A stretch of DNA of 64,000 nucleotides from Actinomortierella ambigua (taxonomy: Eukaryota; Mortierellomycota; Mortierellomycetes; Mortierellales; Mortierellaceae), in NCBI GenBank assembly GCA_016098155.1, contig JAAAJB010000028.1, positions 1 to 64,000 of the forward strand. Direction: 5' to 3'. Shown here piece after piece: positions 1-12,400 of the stretch. Every line of letters begins with the position of its first letter. Positions within the stretch are counted from its first letter, which is position 1. The position numbers and the translations under genes are program-made. Under the pieces are notes generated by a model. It made no database searches, was not told the origin of the DNA, and was given only the letters and a program-made list of their open reading frames with translations.

Positions 1-51
<51 letters not shown>
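1..51. repeat. (GA)n microsatellite
   Basis: About 25 uninterrupted GA units open the window. On the minus strand this is a (TC)n tract inside the intron that follows the last visible exon of the ABCD transporter gene, so it could act as the polypyrimidine tract of an acceptor lying beyond the window edge. The true length of the array is not visible because it is cut by the edge. Confidence 0.95.
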
Positions 52-54
<3 letters not shown>

Positions 55-136
55 TAAGAATCGGGGGAGCACGTACACATCATTCGATTTGGATATATAA
101 CAGAGCCGCATCCCTTCCAAGGGGTATAAAACTTAC

Positions 137-2980
137 GCGTTGCTTCTCTCCTCCCGAAAAGACATCCTTCCACTCCTTAATGGTATCCCAACCACCCTCA
201 CGGTCGGGGATATACGCCAAATGGACATGCTTCAAAATCTCCATCAGCTCGGCATCGGTGCGGCCAGCCGCAATCATCTGCTCGCGCGAGTGCGGGTAGA
301 TGACCTGGTCGCGCAAGGTGCCGATCGACAGGTACGCGCGCTGCGGGATGTAGAAGATATCCTTGGGGCCCGGCCGGCTGAGCTGGCCACGGAAGACGGG
401 CCACAGGCCACTCACGACACGTGCAAATCCGGTCTTGCCCACACCGTTCGGACCCGTCACCAACATGTGGTCGCCCGGTTGGATGTCCACCGCCAGGTTC
501 CGCACCAGCTCCTCACCACCGCGTGGGTTGCTCGGCGATGGCGTCACGATCGGCACCCCGACAAACTTGATGCCCTCGTACCCGTACTCGACCTTGCCCC
601 GGATGTCCGCCAGCGAGTACACCTCGTGCTCCTCCTCCTCGTCATCTCCGTCACGCGACGAGGTTGAGGATGCCGAGGATGAGGAAGAAGAAGAGGAGGA
701 GGAAGAAGAAGTCGATGCGACCTTGGTCTTGACCAAGGGAACGCCCGAGGCAGCACCGTTGGCCGAGGCGGCCTCATACTGGCCAGCATGCAACTGGTGC
801 AAGACCGAGATCAGGTTGTAGACACGCAGCGTCGATCCGGCCAGCTCCGACATCTCCTTGTACGAGTACATCATGCGGCCACCGGCATCGGCGAGCGACA
901 TCATCAGACGCTTGCTGGTCATAAAGCCCTTGGTGCGTGCACCGACGACCTTGTCGCCGCTAGCAGCGGCAGCGGCGGCATCCCTGAGGCTGTCCTTGCC
1001 AGACAGATGCGGGAAGAAGACCGGGATGGCACAGAGCGAGAGACCGACGGCAGACCAACAGTACTTGATGATAAAGTCCTCAAACATGTTGTAGGCAATG
1101 CGGATCTTGTAGATCGAGTTGATGTGTCGGATCAGGCGCTTGTACGTCTTGTTCAGGATCGAGTGCTCCAGCTCTGCGCCGTTGTAGAACGCCACCTCCT
1201 CTGCATTCGTGATCAGACGCGTGTGTGCCGACCGGAAGTCGCCCTCGAGCTTGGCCTCGATCGCTGCCAGCTTGCCAAACGCTGGCGTGACCATGCGCAA
1301 CAACCACGCCGTGATGACGTACGACACCATGAGGCCTCCCATGCCGGACATTCCGATCTGGCGTACCAGCTGGTAATTGAAGATGATGGTGTCCAGGACC
1401 GGCTTGCCCAGGTTGGAGTACAGGCCTGCAAGCGAGTCACAGAACTTTGCAATGTCGGTGGTGATGTACTGGTCAACGCCCTGGATGCGGTCGTCCAGGT
1501 TCAGCGCCTTGTAGTACGTGTTCTCGCTATTGAGATACAGGTCGTGAACATAGCGTGTCATACGAGTGCGGAAAGCAATAGACAGCTTGGATTGCAAGTA
1601 TCGGATCTAGAGATGATGGATGGACGAGAGGCAGTAGATCGTACGAGAGGGAGTGCACAGAGTCAGTCAACGGTCGCGTTATGGTATAGATAGACCGTAC
1701 AACCCTGATCAGGGTTGGGCAAGGGAAGGGGGGTCCATGCAGAAATGGGGTGAGGTGAGAGCCAAAAAAGCAAAAGACAGAGTTGGCGAATGATCAAGAG
1801 TCTGAGTGTTGTCAACGAGAGGCGGGGAGACATGTGTATGTGTACGTGCGGTTTGCCCTGAGAATTAGAGCTGGATCGGAAGAATAATTTGCGCAGGGGG
1901 AGGAGAGTATTCTTGCTTTGCAATCGTAAATCTTGCACGCACAGATCTGCGTGCTCTGAGGCAAATGGGTTCGCCATATTCTTTTTTTTTCCCTCCCTGG
2001 GTGGTCCATCTTGAAGTGTGCTCGGTAGAGTGTATTATCTTGTGTCAACCATCGAATGTTGTCCAAGTCCAAGCAGGGTTGCATGTGGCATCAGAGAGTT
2101 TTTTGTTTAAACATGAGACAAAAAAGAGAGTTGGAATGGACGCAAGTAAAGGGCTAGGGGTTACTTACCATGCTGTTGGTATATGTTGCAGGAAGAGCGA
2201 TGGCGAACCAGTAACCGAGACCTCGGAGGAATCCCTTGCCATTGCCAGCAATCTACATTAGCATGGAGAAAAAGAAAGGACCATCGGATGGTTGGTCAGT
2301 CAGTCAGTCAGTTAGTCCGACAGTGTTCCACTCCAGAATGCCTCCGGATATGACATCAGTGCTTTGAAACAAATCAAGATGATGGTGCCATGCATTATGA
2401 AGGAGAGCCATACCAGATCTCTAACAATGGCACCGTCGAGACGTGCAACGACAACACTGAGGTATGTGCGGAGAACAAGGAATGTCGTGTGCAGGATGAG
2501 GATCAGGGTCTCCTTGGAGCGCTTCTTGGGGATCAGGATCTGGAAGATGGCCTCGATCTGGCGGAAGAACTCCTTGTTGACGCCGACCTTGATGTTGGAC
2601 TTGGCCGACGATGCGGACGAGCCAGCGGCCGCGAGCTTGGATGGCGGGAAGTACTTTCTGTTCTTTTCAAACGTCTCGGGCGTGATGTGGCGGATAGGGC
2701 GTGTTTTTGCTGGGGGTGTCAGCTTGGCCTTGACGGGCTCCTTGGCTGCTGAAGCCTCGGTCGCCGAGTCGCTGTTGCCAGCAGTAGCAGCGGTAGCAGC
2801 ATGGGCAGCCTCCTTCTTGGCCTTGGCCTGCTTGCCTCTAAAGTATCCACCGACGAGGACGGCAATGAAGCCGATCAAGGCGACAGCAGGCAAAGGCCGT
2901 GACCGTGCGCCCTGCTTGGAGTGCACCTGGTCCAGCACAGAGTTGATCTGGTCTGGCAGCGCCTTGGACTGGACAGTCAT
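137..2980 (-). CDS. Peroxisomal ABC transporter, ABCD/PXA family half-transporter (3' partial)
   Basis: Exons (minus) 2980-2414, 2252-2169 and 1606-137, all joined in phase 0, give 707 residues; the rest lies before base 1. The family (human ABCD1, yeast Pxa1/Pxa2) imports very-long-chain acyl-CoA into peroxisomes. The N-terminus carries a first membrane segment (about residues 28-45), followed by the ABC membrane domain with the ABCD hallmark NAEEVAFYNG (EAA-like) and LYSNLGKPVLD. The nucleotide-binding domain shows Walker A GPNGVGKTG and signature FSGGEKQR; Walker B must be in the next exon, since a GTAAGT donor follows directly after EKQR. The start at 2980 was chosen because the extension to 3025 looks like UTR. 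A serine-run plus acidic insert separates the two domains. Whether it is the PXA1 or PXA2 ortholog cannot be told here. Confidence 0.93.
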
Positions 2981-3430
2981 TGGGCGGAATGAATGGAAAT
3001 AAAAGAGGTGGAATCCAATGCCCAACCGTGTGCTCTATTTATCACGCGCCCGGAATGCAACGAGGGTATTTGTAGGTGAATGTGTAGAGGAGAGAGGAAG
3101 GGATGAGTGAGAGGAGAAGGGGGGGAGTGGAGAGGGTTGAGTGGTGGCTAGCAAATGGATGGAGATGGGAGCTGATGGGCCAATGGAGAGAGTGAGAGAG
3201 AGAGGGAGAAAAGAAAGGGAGAGTGCACACGCACAACAACCCACACATACTCACATACCCACATATACACACATACACACACACACTTACACACACGCGG
3301 GGATGACTGTGTGAAACGAAAAAACTCAATTTTCTCCAGCAGATCTTTGAGTGGAGAACATCCCACGTGAAAGAAAAAAAGGTGAGCGGAGCACGCGGAA
3401 TGTTCCCTCCTCCTCTCTGTTTCCCCACTT
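2981..3430. other. Intergenic region upstream of the ABCD gene, with CA repeat
   Basis: This separates the ABCD start from the stop of the next minus-strand gene. It holds purine-rich low-complexity DNA on the plus strand and an imperfect (CA)n tract around 3228-3298. The open frames here are made of simple sequence and I do not support them as genes. It should contain the ABCD promoter and the 3' UTR of the upstream gene. Confidence 0.7.
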
Positions 3431-4531
3431 TTATTCTTCGTCGTCGAGGGTCTCCGAAGGACCCCCGCGTCCTACTCGATCCTCCGGCGCGAGATCATCC
3501 TCGTCGTAGCTACTGCTGTTGCCGTTGCCGTTGCCTTCTTCGAACAGTGCCTCTTCATCCCCATCTTCCATCTCTCCGAGAGCCGCCTCCAGGTCGGCAG
3601 CAGCTTGCACGAGGCGTTCCTCATCCTGCAGTTCCTCCAGTCCTTCGTCAGCATCGACTTCCTCCATGGCTTCGACTTGCTCAAACTCGATGGCTGGTAC
3701 CGCCCCGTCCTTCTTATCCTGCTGCTGCTGCTGCTGCAAGTCCTTGGACGGCTGCAACGGTACATCCGATTCACATGATGGGCCTTGACGAGCGAGGCAA
3801 ACGCCCTCTTCTTCGTGTTCTTCTTTGCTACTAGCTTGATGCTTGGCTTGCACGCCTTTGGCTGGACCCTTGCCATTGCTCTTGCTGTTGCTGGTAGTAC
3901 CGCCAGCCTTGTTCACTCTTGACTCCCTTTGATCAGAAAAAGTGGACTTTGGCGCCTTGGAATTTGTGTGCAGCTGATCTTTCCTGGCCCTGTTCTCTTC
4001 TTCACGGCTATTGGATGCCGCCATGGCCTTGTTGACTTGAGCTTGCTCCTCCTCTTCTGTTTCTCGGTCATTCGATATAGGTGCGGAAACCTTGTTCAGG
4101 CCCTAACGAACAAAAGAGGTACCACAACAAAAACGTTATTTGTCAAGTACCCTTTTTCATCACAAATAATGAATACTTCGTTCGCCATCAACAGTCTGGA
4201 CGTCTATGCACACAACATCTGAGACGCTTGCCTGTTGGATATGCTTGCGGGCGCGCGCTCCGGCAACATGGGCATACCATGAAATCCTCTCAATAGCGTT
4301 CTTCACCGGCGTAGAGAGTACAGCCGTCTCAGTGTCGTCGTTGATCGAGGTAGGATCAGTCCGAGAATTTGTCGAGTCTCGGACTGCACCAGAAGTTTGC
4401 TGTGAATGTGATCGGCTCTCGTCCCATTCCGGTTGAGGTAACGACAGGAGGAGGAAAAACGTGCTTAACATGACCATCCCTCCAAGGATCATGCGCCTCG
4501 AGGGTCGGCCGTAGTAGCGACTGCGTGGCAT
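3431..4531 (-). CDS. Unknown single-pass membrane protein with acidic C-terminal tail
   Basis: Exon 1 runs 4531 to about 4214 and exon 2 from 4102 to 3431, giving about 329 residues. The acceptor (TTCGTTAG at 4103) is clear and sets phase 0; the donor is less certain, with GTGTGC (exon end 4214) or GTTGTG (4217) both in phase. The N-terminus is basic (RYYGRPSRR) and is followed by one hydrophobic segment at about residues 14-31, fitting a signal anchor. After that the protein is polar and probably largely disordered, with a glutamine run and a Glu/Asp-rich last 100 residues ending in DDEE. I recognise no domain. The coding nature rests on the long acidic frame joined by an ordinary 111-nt intron. 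Confidence 0.6.
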
Positions 4532-4726
4532 ATGTTAAAAAAATAAAATAAAAGGAGGAGGGTGGTGATGTAGAGAAAGAGACGAAAAAGTGTAACATGG
4601 TCCTAAGCATTTTTTTGTTTTGATTTGTGCAGGCCATTCTGAAATCTTTGCAGCCCAAACGAAACACAGACTCAGTGGGGGGCAAGTTGATACACATTTG
4701 TAATATTGGGCTTATACTGTTCATCG

Positions 4727-7215
4727 CTATCTGCTGCTTACACCTCGCTCCACGGCCTCCTTCATCAGACGGATCGGCAACCGAAAAGATTCAATGATTC
4801 GTACGGCATCCTCCTCGTTGGTGTACTGGACAGTATCCTCCATCTGGCTCTCCAAATGTCGGATCTCCCGCAGGATATCTCGCATCTGATCTCGAGCTTG
4901 TGGGAGTACGGCATCAGGCGCCCTAGAGTCTGCACCGGTGCGAGAGGTGCGGGGAGTGGTGATGTTGGTACGAGAGGAGAGATTAAGAGTGACGTTGGTG
5001 CCGACGCCAGCAAGGCCGTTCGCGACCACTTGAGCGTCGGAAACAATCAGGGCGTTCTTCTCCTGACCAGGCATCAGTCGGTCATGGATGGTTTGTGCAC
5101 TGTCAATTTCCATACCGGAGGCATCTTCTGGGCGAGGTTGACTCATGGCGGGTGATGGCATCACAGGCATCGAGGGCGCGGGTGTCGTCGCTGCCGCCGT
5201 CAGCGCTACGAGTGCCTCATGATGGGTCAACACGCGTGATGTCGACTCTGAAAGCACAGGCGACGTCGCGTCGTCTGTTCGGACACTCGTCGCTACCGTC
5301 TCCGTAGGCAGACTCGGCTCTGGATGCACGCTTGTTGCCGGTTCTGTGACGTCGATATGCAAGGTGCCCTGACCCGTCACCTCTTGAAGTTCTCGCAGTC
5401 TACGCTGAATCTCCTCCGAGGGGTCGTCTCTCGTCATTTCCATCGCCACGGCCGCTGCCGCTGCTGCCGCGGCTGCTGCATCGTGGTCATGGCCCTGCTC
5501 TGTCAGGCTTCCTGCGACTGCTCCTGAAACGTCTCCACCTTGCACGGCTGCAAGTGGCTGGATGGCCAATGTTTGGCCAGAGAGCTCGCTTGTAAGATTC
5601 CAGGTTGCTGTCGCGGCTACCGAAGCTGCATCGGATGTGACTGGATGGCTTGCAGAGCCCGCACCCACCTCAAATTGGATGATGGTTCCTCGGTTGTTGC
5701 GTTCTGTAGAGGGTGTTGCAGGAGAGGCACCGTGCTTCTTCTTTAATTGACGAGCCACGTTGGCATAATGACCATAGCACTGAGTGATGACCAAGTGGAT
5801 GTTCTCACGAGTGGCGGGGTTAAGCTAGATAGGAGTTGAATATGAGAGAGAGAGAGAGAAGTGGAACGAACATGTTAATGCAATGATTTTGAAAGGAATG
5901 GGATTTATACTGGAAGCAAAGAAGGGTGTTCATTGACAAGCCCTGACAGTCGTGAGCTTGCCTCATCAAGGAGTCGTGAATCGTTGGCGACCAGAATGCT
6001 CTTGACGGTCTTCCAGCTGTTGTCCTCCAAGACACGCTGTCGAATCCACGACTTGAGATCATATGGGAGTCGCTGGTTCCGAATGTCATCAATAACATCG
6101 AGTGTATGATTCTTGTGTTGCCAACCATACTCGACATGGACGGTGTCTTCGTTGAACATCTTGCGCATCTTGATGAACGCCGTGCATTCAACCTTGATGC
6201 TCTTGCCGCGGTTGCGTTTCTTCTTGGGGTTCACGGTAGGGTCCTTGCGGTTGCGATACGTGCCGGCATGGATGCACTGAAACTCGCGCGTCCATTCGCT
6301 CGCCGTTGGGCCTCTTGCATAGGCTACAAGAAAGTCAAGTGACGCGATGGCGGTTGGAGATCTTTTTTTTTCCTTTCTTTGATAAACACTGTCCCCCACC
6401 CGCATATCCAACCGAACGAAAAAAAAAAGGAAGGGAATAGACTTACTCGGCTTGTCACGAGATCGGAAACGAGTCATATTCCAACGACACTTTCTTTGTT
6501 GGGCCTCAAGCCATGTCTCCCATTGATCGACAGGCACCCGAAGAATCTTGGGGCAGGAATCGTACTCGTCTTGGTCCATATCCGTGGGTATGTGATTGAT
6601 AGCGGGGACGGATGAAGACGATCCTGATTCGGCAGCATTCTGGTTGCGATGTACAGACTCGAGCATGGCAGTGGCTTCCGCAAAGGCATGCGCTGACGAC
6701 ATGGATGCGGCGACTACGGCCGCTGCTGTTTCCGATGCGGCAACCGAGGATGGTGGTGTTGTATCGGTGTGGAACGTTGACGCAAAAGCGGGGGCCGAAG
6801 TCGTTCCTGGAGTCACGTTAGGGGTGCCGACGCTTGGAACAACCGAAGATGAAGGCGAGGAGACAGAGGTCATGTCATGGTCCATGACGCTGGCAGCACG
6901 AGCAGCCTCCATGATAACCGTATGGTTATCGTCATGATGCTGCTGATGATGTTGGTGGTGAATATCGGGGGTTTCCGTCTGCATGGACTCGTGCTGGTGT
7001 TGATGGTGTTGATGGGCTTGCAAGGCGTCGACCGTAACGGCCTCTAAAGGAATGTGAGCCGATTGCTGTTGCAAGACAGCAATTGTTTGTTGTTGCTCTT
7101 GCTGCTGTTGCTGTTGCTGTTGTTGCTGTTGCTGCTGTTGTCGTTGCTGCTCATCATGCTTGAGATGTTGCTCCATGATATCGCGCACGATTCCGAGCTG
7201 GTCTGTTGGATCCAT
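4727..7215 (-). CDS. FAR1/WRKY-GCM1-type zinc-finger protein, possible transposase-derived transcription factor
   Basis: Exons (minus) 7215-6447, 6323-5911 and 5824-4727 give 759 residues; phases (1, then 0) and donors GTAAGT and GTATAA agree. Residues 1-250 are low complexity with a long glutamine run. Residues 235-360 hold the only folded-looking part: WETWLEAQQRKCRW, then C273, C303, H326 and H329 in the spacing C-x29-C-x22-H-x2-H, which resembles the FAR1/MULE-type WRKY-GCM1 zinc finger. A short helical stretch (SWIRQRVLEDNSWKTVKSIL) follows. No DDE transposase or SWIM domain is present, so this looks like a DNA-binding domain on its own. The C-terminal 366 residues are Ala/Thr/Ser-rich, with a basic-amphipathic end. 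A nuclear regulatory role is inferred from the domain only. Confidence 0.8.
7086..7149. repeat. Coding CAA/CAG (polyglutamine) tract
   Basis: On the minus strand this is an almost pure run of CAA and CAG codons near the N-terminus of the FAR1-like protein. The mixture of the two codons suggests selection for glutamine rather than a freshly expanded pure CAG repeat. Confidence 0.9.
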
Positions 7216-7764
7216 GGTGATCTCTTGGCTGGCTCGCTTTGTCTAGGGTGTCTTTAAAGGTGTGGTACAGAGGGTGGGCAGGCAGATGGATCAGAAATGC
7301 ACCGGTGGGGCGATGAATCTTGAATGCAGGCGATGCGCACGCAGTGGGGGTGGTGGTGTAAGTGAGAGGAGGTTGTCTGTAGTCAGCCTGGTGGCTAAAG
7401 GGCACACGACGCGAGGGGGGGCCGTTTGTTTTCCTGGGGTTCGTTGCAACCTTCCTAGACATGTAGTCGGGAAGGTGGTATATCCCTTCACAAGTGTCAA
7501 TGTGCTGGAAATACGGGGCGGGTAGAAGAGAGAGTCGCATATAAAAAAAAAAAAAAATGGCCACCAATGCCTCAGCGGTGGCTGGGTCACGTGAACAAGA
7601 GGGGGGTGTATGTGGTGGCAGGTCTTCTTTGGCTGGCAGAGAGAATCTTGACTCTCTCTCCCTCCATCCCCGCCCCTCTCGCTCTCCCCCCCCCTTTCAG
7701 TACCACCCATCATCAATTGCATCACTCACTACACAGCAGGCACCAGTCGGCCCATACTACAACA
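7216..7764. promoter_or_regulatory. Divergent promoter region between the FAR1-like gene and ERD2
   Basis: The two start codons face away from each other across 549 bp. At 7587-7594 lies the palindrome TCACGTGA, a perfect E-box of the type bound by Cbf1-like bHLH factors. A C/T-rich stretch (7645-7690) precedes the ERD2 start. Motif function is inferred from sequence alone. Confidence 0.5.
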
Positions 7765-9261
7765 ATGAACATCTTCAGACTCGTGGCAGACCTGATGCAT
7801 TTGGCATCCATCTTCATTCTTTTACTAAAGATGCAAAAGACGCGCTCCGTCGCTGGTAAGTGCATTCTCGCTCTTCCGCCCCACTTCCCCTCTCACCCTC
7901 TCAAAGTCGAGTCCACGCAAATCAACAAGGGCTGAGTCAACGATATGGGGACCAGACGGACGCATCCCTGGATACACACACACTCTCTCACTCTCACTCT
8001 CACTCACTCTCTATCCATCTATCTACGCCCCGATCCTTTTGGTTTGTGCCTCGTGTTCTGTCCTGGCAAACTGTTCCCCGGACCCTGACAAGTGACAGCC
8101 AGAAACATTAATTGTGGGGCAACAAAAGCAAAGAGCTGATCTAACTCGCTCCCTGTCTTTTTCTTTCTCTCTGTGTTGCACACAATCTTCTTTTAATCAA
8201 ATATATACAGGCATCTCATTCAAGACGCAGGCCCTCTATGCCTCAGTGTTCTTGACGCGTTATCTTGACCTGTTTACAGGCTTCGTCTCGATTTACAACA
8301 CTACCATGAAGATCTTCTTCATCGGGACCTCGCTTTACATCATCTACCTGATGAAGTTCAAGTTCAAGGCTACCAATGACCCTCGCCTCGATACCTTCCA
8401 AGTTCAGTATCTGCTCTTGGCTACTGCTCTCCTCTCTCTTTTGGTCAACCACCGGTTCTCTTTCCAAGAAGTAAGTGTTTTCCTGTCTTTTTGGACCCTT
8501 CACTTTAGTAACTGCCATTACGGCCCGAAGATTCGTGTTGCCGCGTAGACACTATGGAGACCTTCAACGCCTGCATCACCCACGCCCAAAAATCACCGTT
8601 AAATTTATCAAAAGACTATACACGACCGTTCGATTAATCGTCGCTGGGTGGCAGGAGCTGGTTGCGCACATTCTTTCGGGATCGACCAATGCAAGGACGA
8701 GCAGCAGGAACTCTTGATCGACTTTATTTTCCCTTATCACATCACATTACTGCTTGCCCTTCAGTTGACCAATCGGTCCTCTCTGAGAGGAGCTCCTTCG
8801 CAGCAACACAGGCACTAATACTTTGATACACTTTTTTGACCTCGTGTCTTCGCGACTACAGATCCTGTGGACATTCTCGATCTACCTCGAGGCGGTGGCT
8901 ATTCTGCCTCAGCTCTTCATGTTGACAAAGTCGGGCGAAGCCGAGGTCATTACCACCCATTACCTGTTTGCGCTGGGCGCATACCGAGCCCTGTACATCT
9001 TCAACTGGATCTACCGATACGTGGTTGAGGATTATGTCGACTGGATCGTCATCATCGCCGGCGTCATCCAGACCGGTCTGTACTGCGACTTTTTCTATAT
9101 CTACTTTACAAAGTACGTCGTGACCCCATGCTATTCTTATGATTGCCATTTGCCGTTGTGTATGGATACTGTTTGCCAACTAAGCTGTTTCATTTTGTAC
9201 ATACACACATCCTTGCCAACATAGGGTCCTGAAGGGTGCCAAGTTTGAACTTCCCCAATAA
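7765..9261 (+). CDS. ERD2: ER lumen protein-retaining (KDEL/HDEL) receptor
   Basis: Exons 7765-7855, 8211-8470, 8862-9112 and 9225-9261 join to 212 residues, the usual length of the family. The receptor binds escaped ER residents by their C-terminal HDEL/KDEL in the cis-Golgi and returns them in COPI vesicles. Family hallmarks are present along the whole chain: [16 protein letters not shown] at the N-terminus, [40 protein letters not shown] and the final [11 protein letters not shown]. All seven membrane segments are covered. The last exon encodes only the short cytosolic tail (KGAKFELPQ). Donors GTAAGT, GTAAGT and GTACGT, with phases 1, 0 and 2, are consistent. Intron 2 is 391 nt, long for this gene. 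Confidence 0.97.
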
Positions 9262-9490
9262 GCGCTACCAGAGGACCATATGAGCTCTTTGGCCATCGCA
9301 GAGTTTATCCTGACCCAGTGCATACCTTCCATAACATTAGAGGACGCTCAGCCAAACTAATAAAACCATTGATCCATGATTTGAAAAAAATGTGTGACGT
9401 CATCCAAATCGAGCCATAGGGCTGGTCCCAGATTTTAACTTTGCACGGTGGCGGTGACATCCCTTTCCCTCTCACTCACTTCACTCCAAC

Positions 9491-12400
9491 ATGTCGACGA
9501 ACGGTGGCAGGTGGGTGTTCACTCCATTCAGTACAGGAGACCTCTTTTTTTTGTTTGACATCCAATTCTGACTTCTTCTACCGATTATAATGACTCATTA
9601 TCACAGGTCCATGTCGCGATCTAGGTCTCGCTCGAGATCTCCAGCAGGGCGTTCGCCATCTCGGTCACCCTCGCGCTCTCGCTCTCCAGCACCTCGTCGC
9701 ACAACTCTCTCTCCTGCGCGGGACCGATCAAAGAGCAGATCACGATCCCCCTTATCGCCTCATCAACAGGATGGAGGTGGACGTCGTCGTGGCCGATCCT
9801 TGTCTCGCACGCCCTCGCCAGCAGCGGCGGCAGCAGCAACAGGACGCCTCCGCCGCCGCTCCCCGTCCGATTCTCGCTCCCGATCCAGATCTCGCTCGTA
9901 TTCGCCAGAGGACAGATCTTTCAAACGTCGTGCAAGACATTCACCAGAGGCGTCACCCACCCGCGCCAGCAAACGACATAACGGACAGGACGAACCAGAG
10001 GAAGGCGAGGTCGTGAATGGCAGCACCGGACGACAGCGCTCAGCTTCTTACTCTCGCTCGCCCAGCCCGGATCGTCGTCGCCGTCGTCGTTCTTCTCCTT
10101 CTTCTCCACCTCCATCAGCTCCTCCTAGTCGTCGTCGGGATGACCGCAGTGATCGTCGTCGCCGATCACCTTCTCGAGACCGGAGTATGTCGCCACCACG
10201 AAGACGACGAGAGGATCGTTATGACAGTGGCAGCAGCAGTCGGCGTGGACGCAATGATAGAGACGACCGCAAGAAGATGTCGTCCTCGCCGGCCAATAAC
10301 GATAACAACAACAAGAACAGCAGTAATGACAGGATCCCTGACTATGACCCAGTTCGGCGACGTGAGCGTGAGCGACAGCTGGAGAAGCAGGAGCGTCGTC
10401 GTGAGCGTTCTCCCGAGCCAGACAAACCAAAGATGGATCTGGAAACACTGCAAAAGTCTATGGCAACCACAACTCGTGCAGGCGGTGTCTACATCCCCCC
10501 AGCCCGTCTTCGTATGATGCAGGAGCAGATCACAGACAAGTCGTCCAAGGAATACCAGCGTCTTGCATGGGAAGCACTGAAAAAGAGTATTAACGGTCTT
10601 ATCAACAAGGTATGGATTTTCAATGCAGAGTAATGCCTGGCCGGTGTTTGTTGCCCATTGCCTCGCCCCCCCCCCACTCCCTCCTTTTTTCCGGGCGTTT
10701 TTTTTTTTTTTTGTTTTTTTGCTGGTTAATATTCATTAGGATGAAGATCAACTAAAAAACCCCGCGAGTGGTTTTCAAACGCATTTCTTTCTTTTAGGTT
10801 ACACCAGCAAACATCAAGTCGATTATTCCAGAGATGTTTGGCGAGAATCTGATTCGCGGCCAAGGATTATTTTGCAAGTCGATCATGAAGGCGCAGGCGG
10901 CGTCGTTGCAGTTCACACCAGTCTATGCAGCAGTGGTGGCGGTGGTGAACACCAAGCTGCCGCAGGTGGGCGAGTTGTTGTTGACACGGCTGATTATCCA
11001 GTTTCGGAAATCGTTCAAGCGCAACGACAAGGCGGCCTGTCTAGCAACGACGACGTTTATTGCCCATTTGACCAACCAGTGGGTCGCGCACGAGATTCTG
11101 GCGCTCAAGATCTTGTTCCTGTTGCTGGGCCAGCCCACGGATGACTCGGTCGAGATTGCTGTCGGGTTCATGAAGGAGGTCGGGGCGTTCTTGGCCCAGG
11201 AGGCCTCGGGCGCTAACGAGGGTGTCTATGAGCGACTGAGAAATTTGTTGCATGAGGGAAAGATTGACAAGCGCATTCAGTACATGGTCGAGGTTCTCTT
11301 CCAGATCCGAAAGGATAAGTACCAGGAGAACCCTTCCGTCCCAGAGGGCCTCGATTTGGTCGAGGAGGAGGATCAGATTACGCATACCCTGGAGCTTGAC
11401 GAAGAGGACTTGGACCCTAAGGAGGAGCTTGGTAAGTGTCGTTTAGCTCAATGTTTCTTTTTATCGACTGTGTGGGAAGGGGCTCTTGTTTTTATTCAGG
11501 TATGAACTTGGATGTATATTAACTTGGTTTTGACAACTACATGTTTTCTTTTTTTTTTTTTTTTTGTTCAAAATAGGTGTCTTCCAATTTGACCCAGACT
11601 ACCTTGAGAACGAAGCCAAGTACAAGCGGATCAAGGCGGAGATTCTAGGCGAGGACTCTGACGACGACGAGTCTGGCGAATCTGAATCGGAGGAAGAGGA
11701 GGACGAGGACGAGCAGGCAATGAGTCGCGAGGAGATGCAGCGCAAGATGGAGATTGAGGACCGCACCAACACCAATCTGGTGAACCTGCGCAAGACCATC
11801 TATCTGAGCATCAAGAGCTCGCTCAACTTTGAAGAATGTTGTCACAAGCTGCTGCTTATCCAACTCGAAGAAGGACAAGAGGTATGTTTTTTAATTGTCT
11901 GTTTGAAGTATGGTCGTGCGTGTGTATCTATAGATGACTAGAGTCTGATAGGTGAGCTAACGACCCTTGGTAATTCTCTCCAATAGATTGAGTTGTGCAA
12001 CATGATTGTCGAGTGTTGTTCGCAGGAGCGCACGTACGAGAGCTTTTACGGCCTGGTGGGAGAGCGATTTGCAAAGAAGGAGCGACGATGGTCGGAGGCG
12101 TTCAAAGAATGTTTTGTGAACAACTATGAGACGGTGCACCGACTGGAGACGAACCCGCTGCGGAATGTGGCCAAGTTCTTTGGGCACCTGATGTCGACGG
12201 ATGCGCTCCCGTGGGATGTGATGCAGGTGATTCACCTGAACGAGGAAGAGACGACGAGCAGTTCGCGTATCTTTATCAAGATTTTGTTCCAGGATCTGGT
12301 GGAAGGGTTGGGACTCAAGGTGTTGAACGAGCGGATCCGGGACGCACCCAACCCCGAGTGGTTTGGAGGCCTGTTCCCACGAGACAACCCCAAGCACACG

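Noticed and set aside
788..1693. A 301-codon plus-strand frame antisense to the ABCD gene
   Set aside because: It is the codon-bias shadow of the conserved minus-strand exon, with no domain.
2981..3025. N-terminal extension of the ABCD protein to an earlier ATG at 3025
   Set aside because: The added residues (MGIGFHLFYFHSFRP) do not fit family N-termini, and the inner ATG at 2980 starts right before the expected sequence.
3035..3428. Minus-strand frames of 69-128 codons
   Set aside because: They consist almost wholly of Ser/Leu/Val/Cys runs from CA, GA and GT repeats, and overlap each other in different frames.
8471..8861. A possible H/ACA snoRNA in ERD2 intron 2
   Set aside because: The intron is long and has an ACA near its end, but I could not draw two convincing hairpins with an H box between them.
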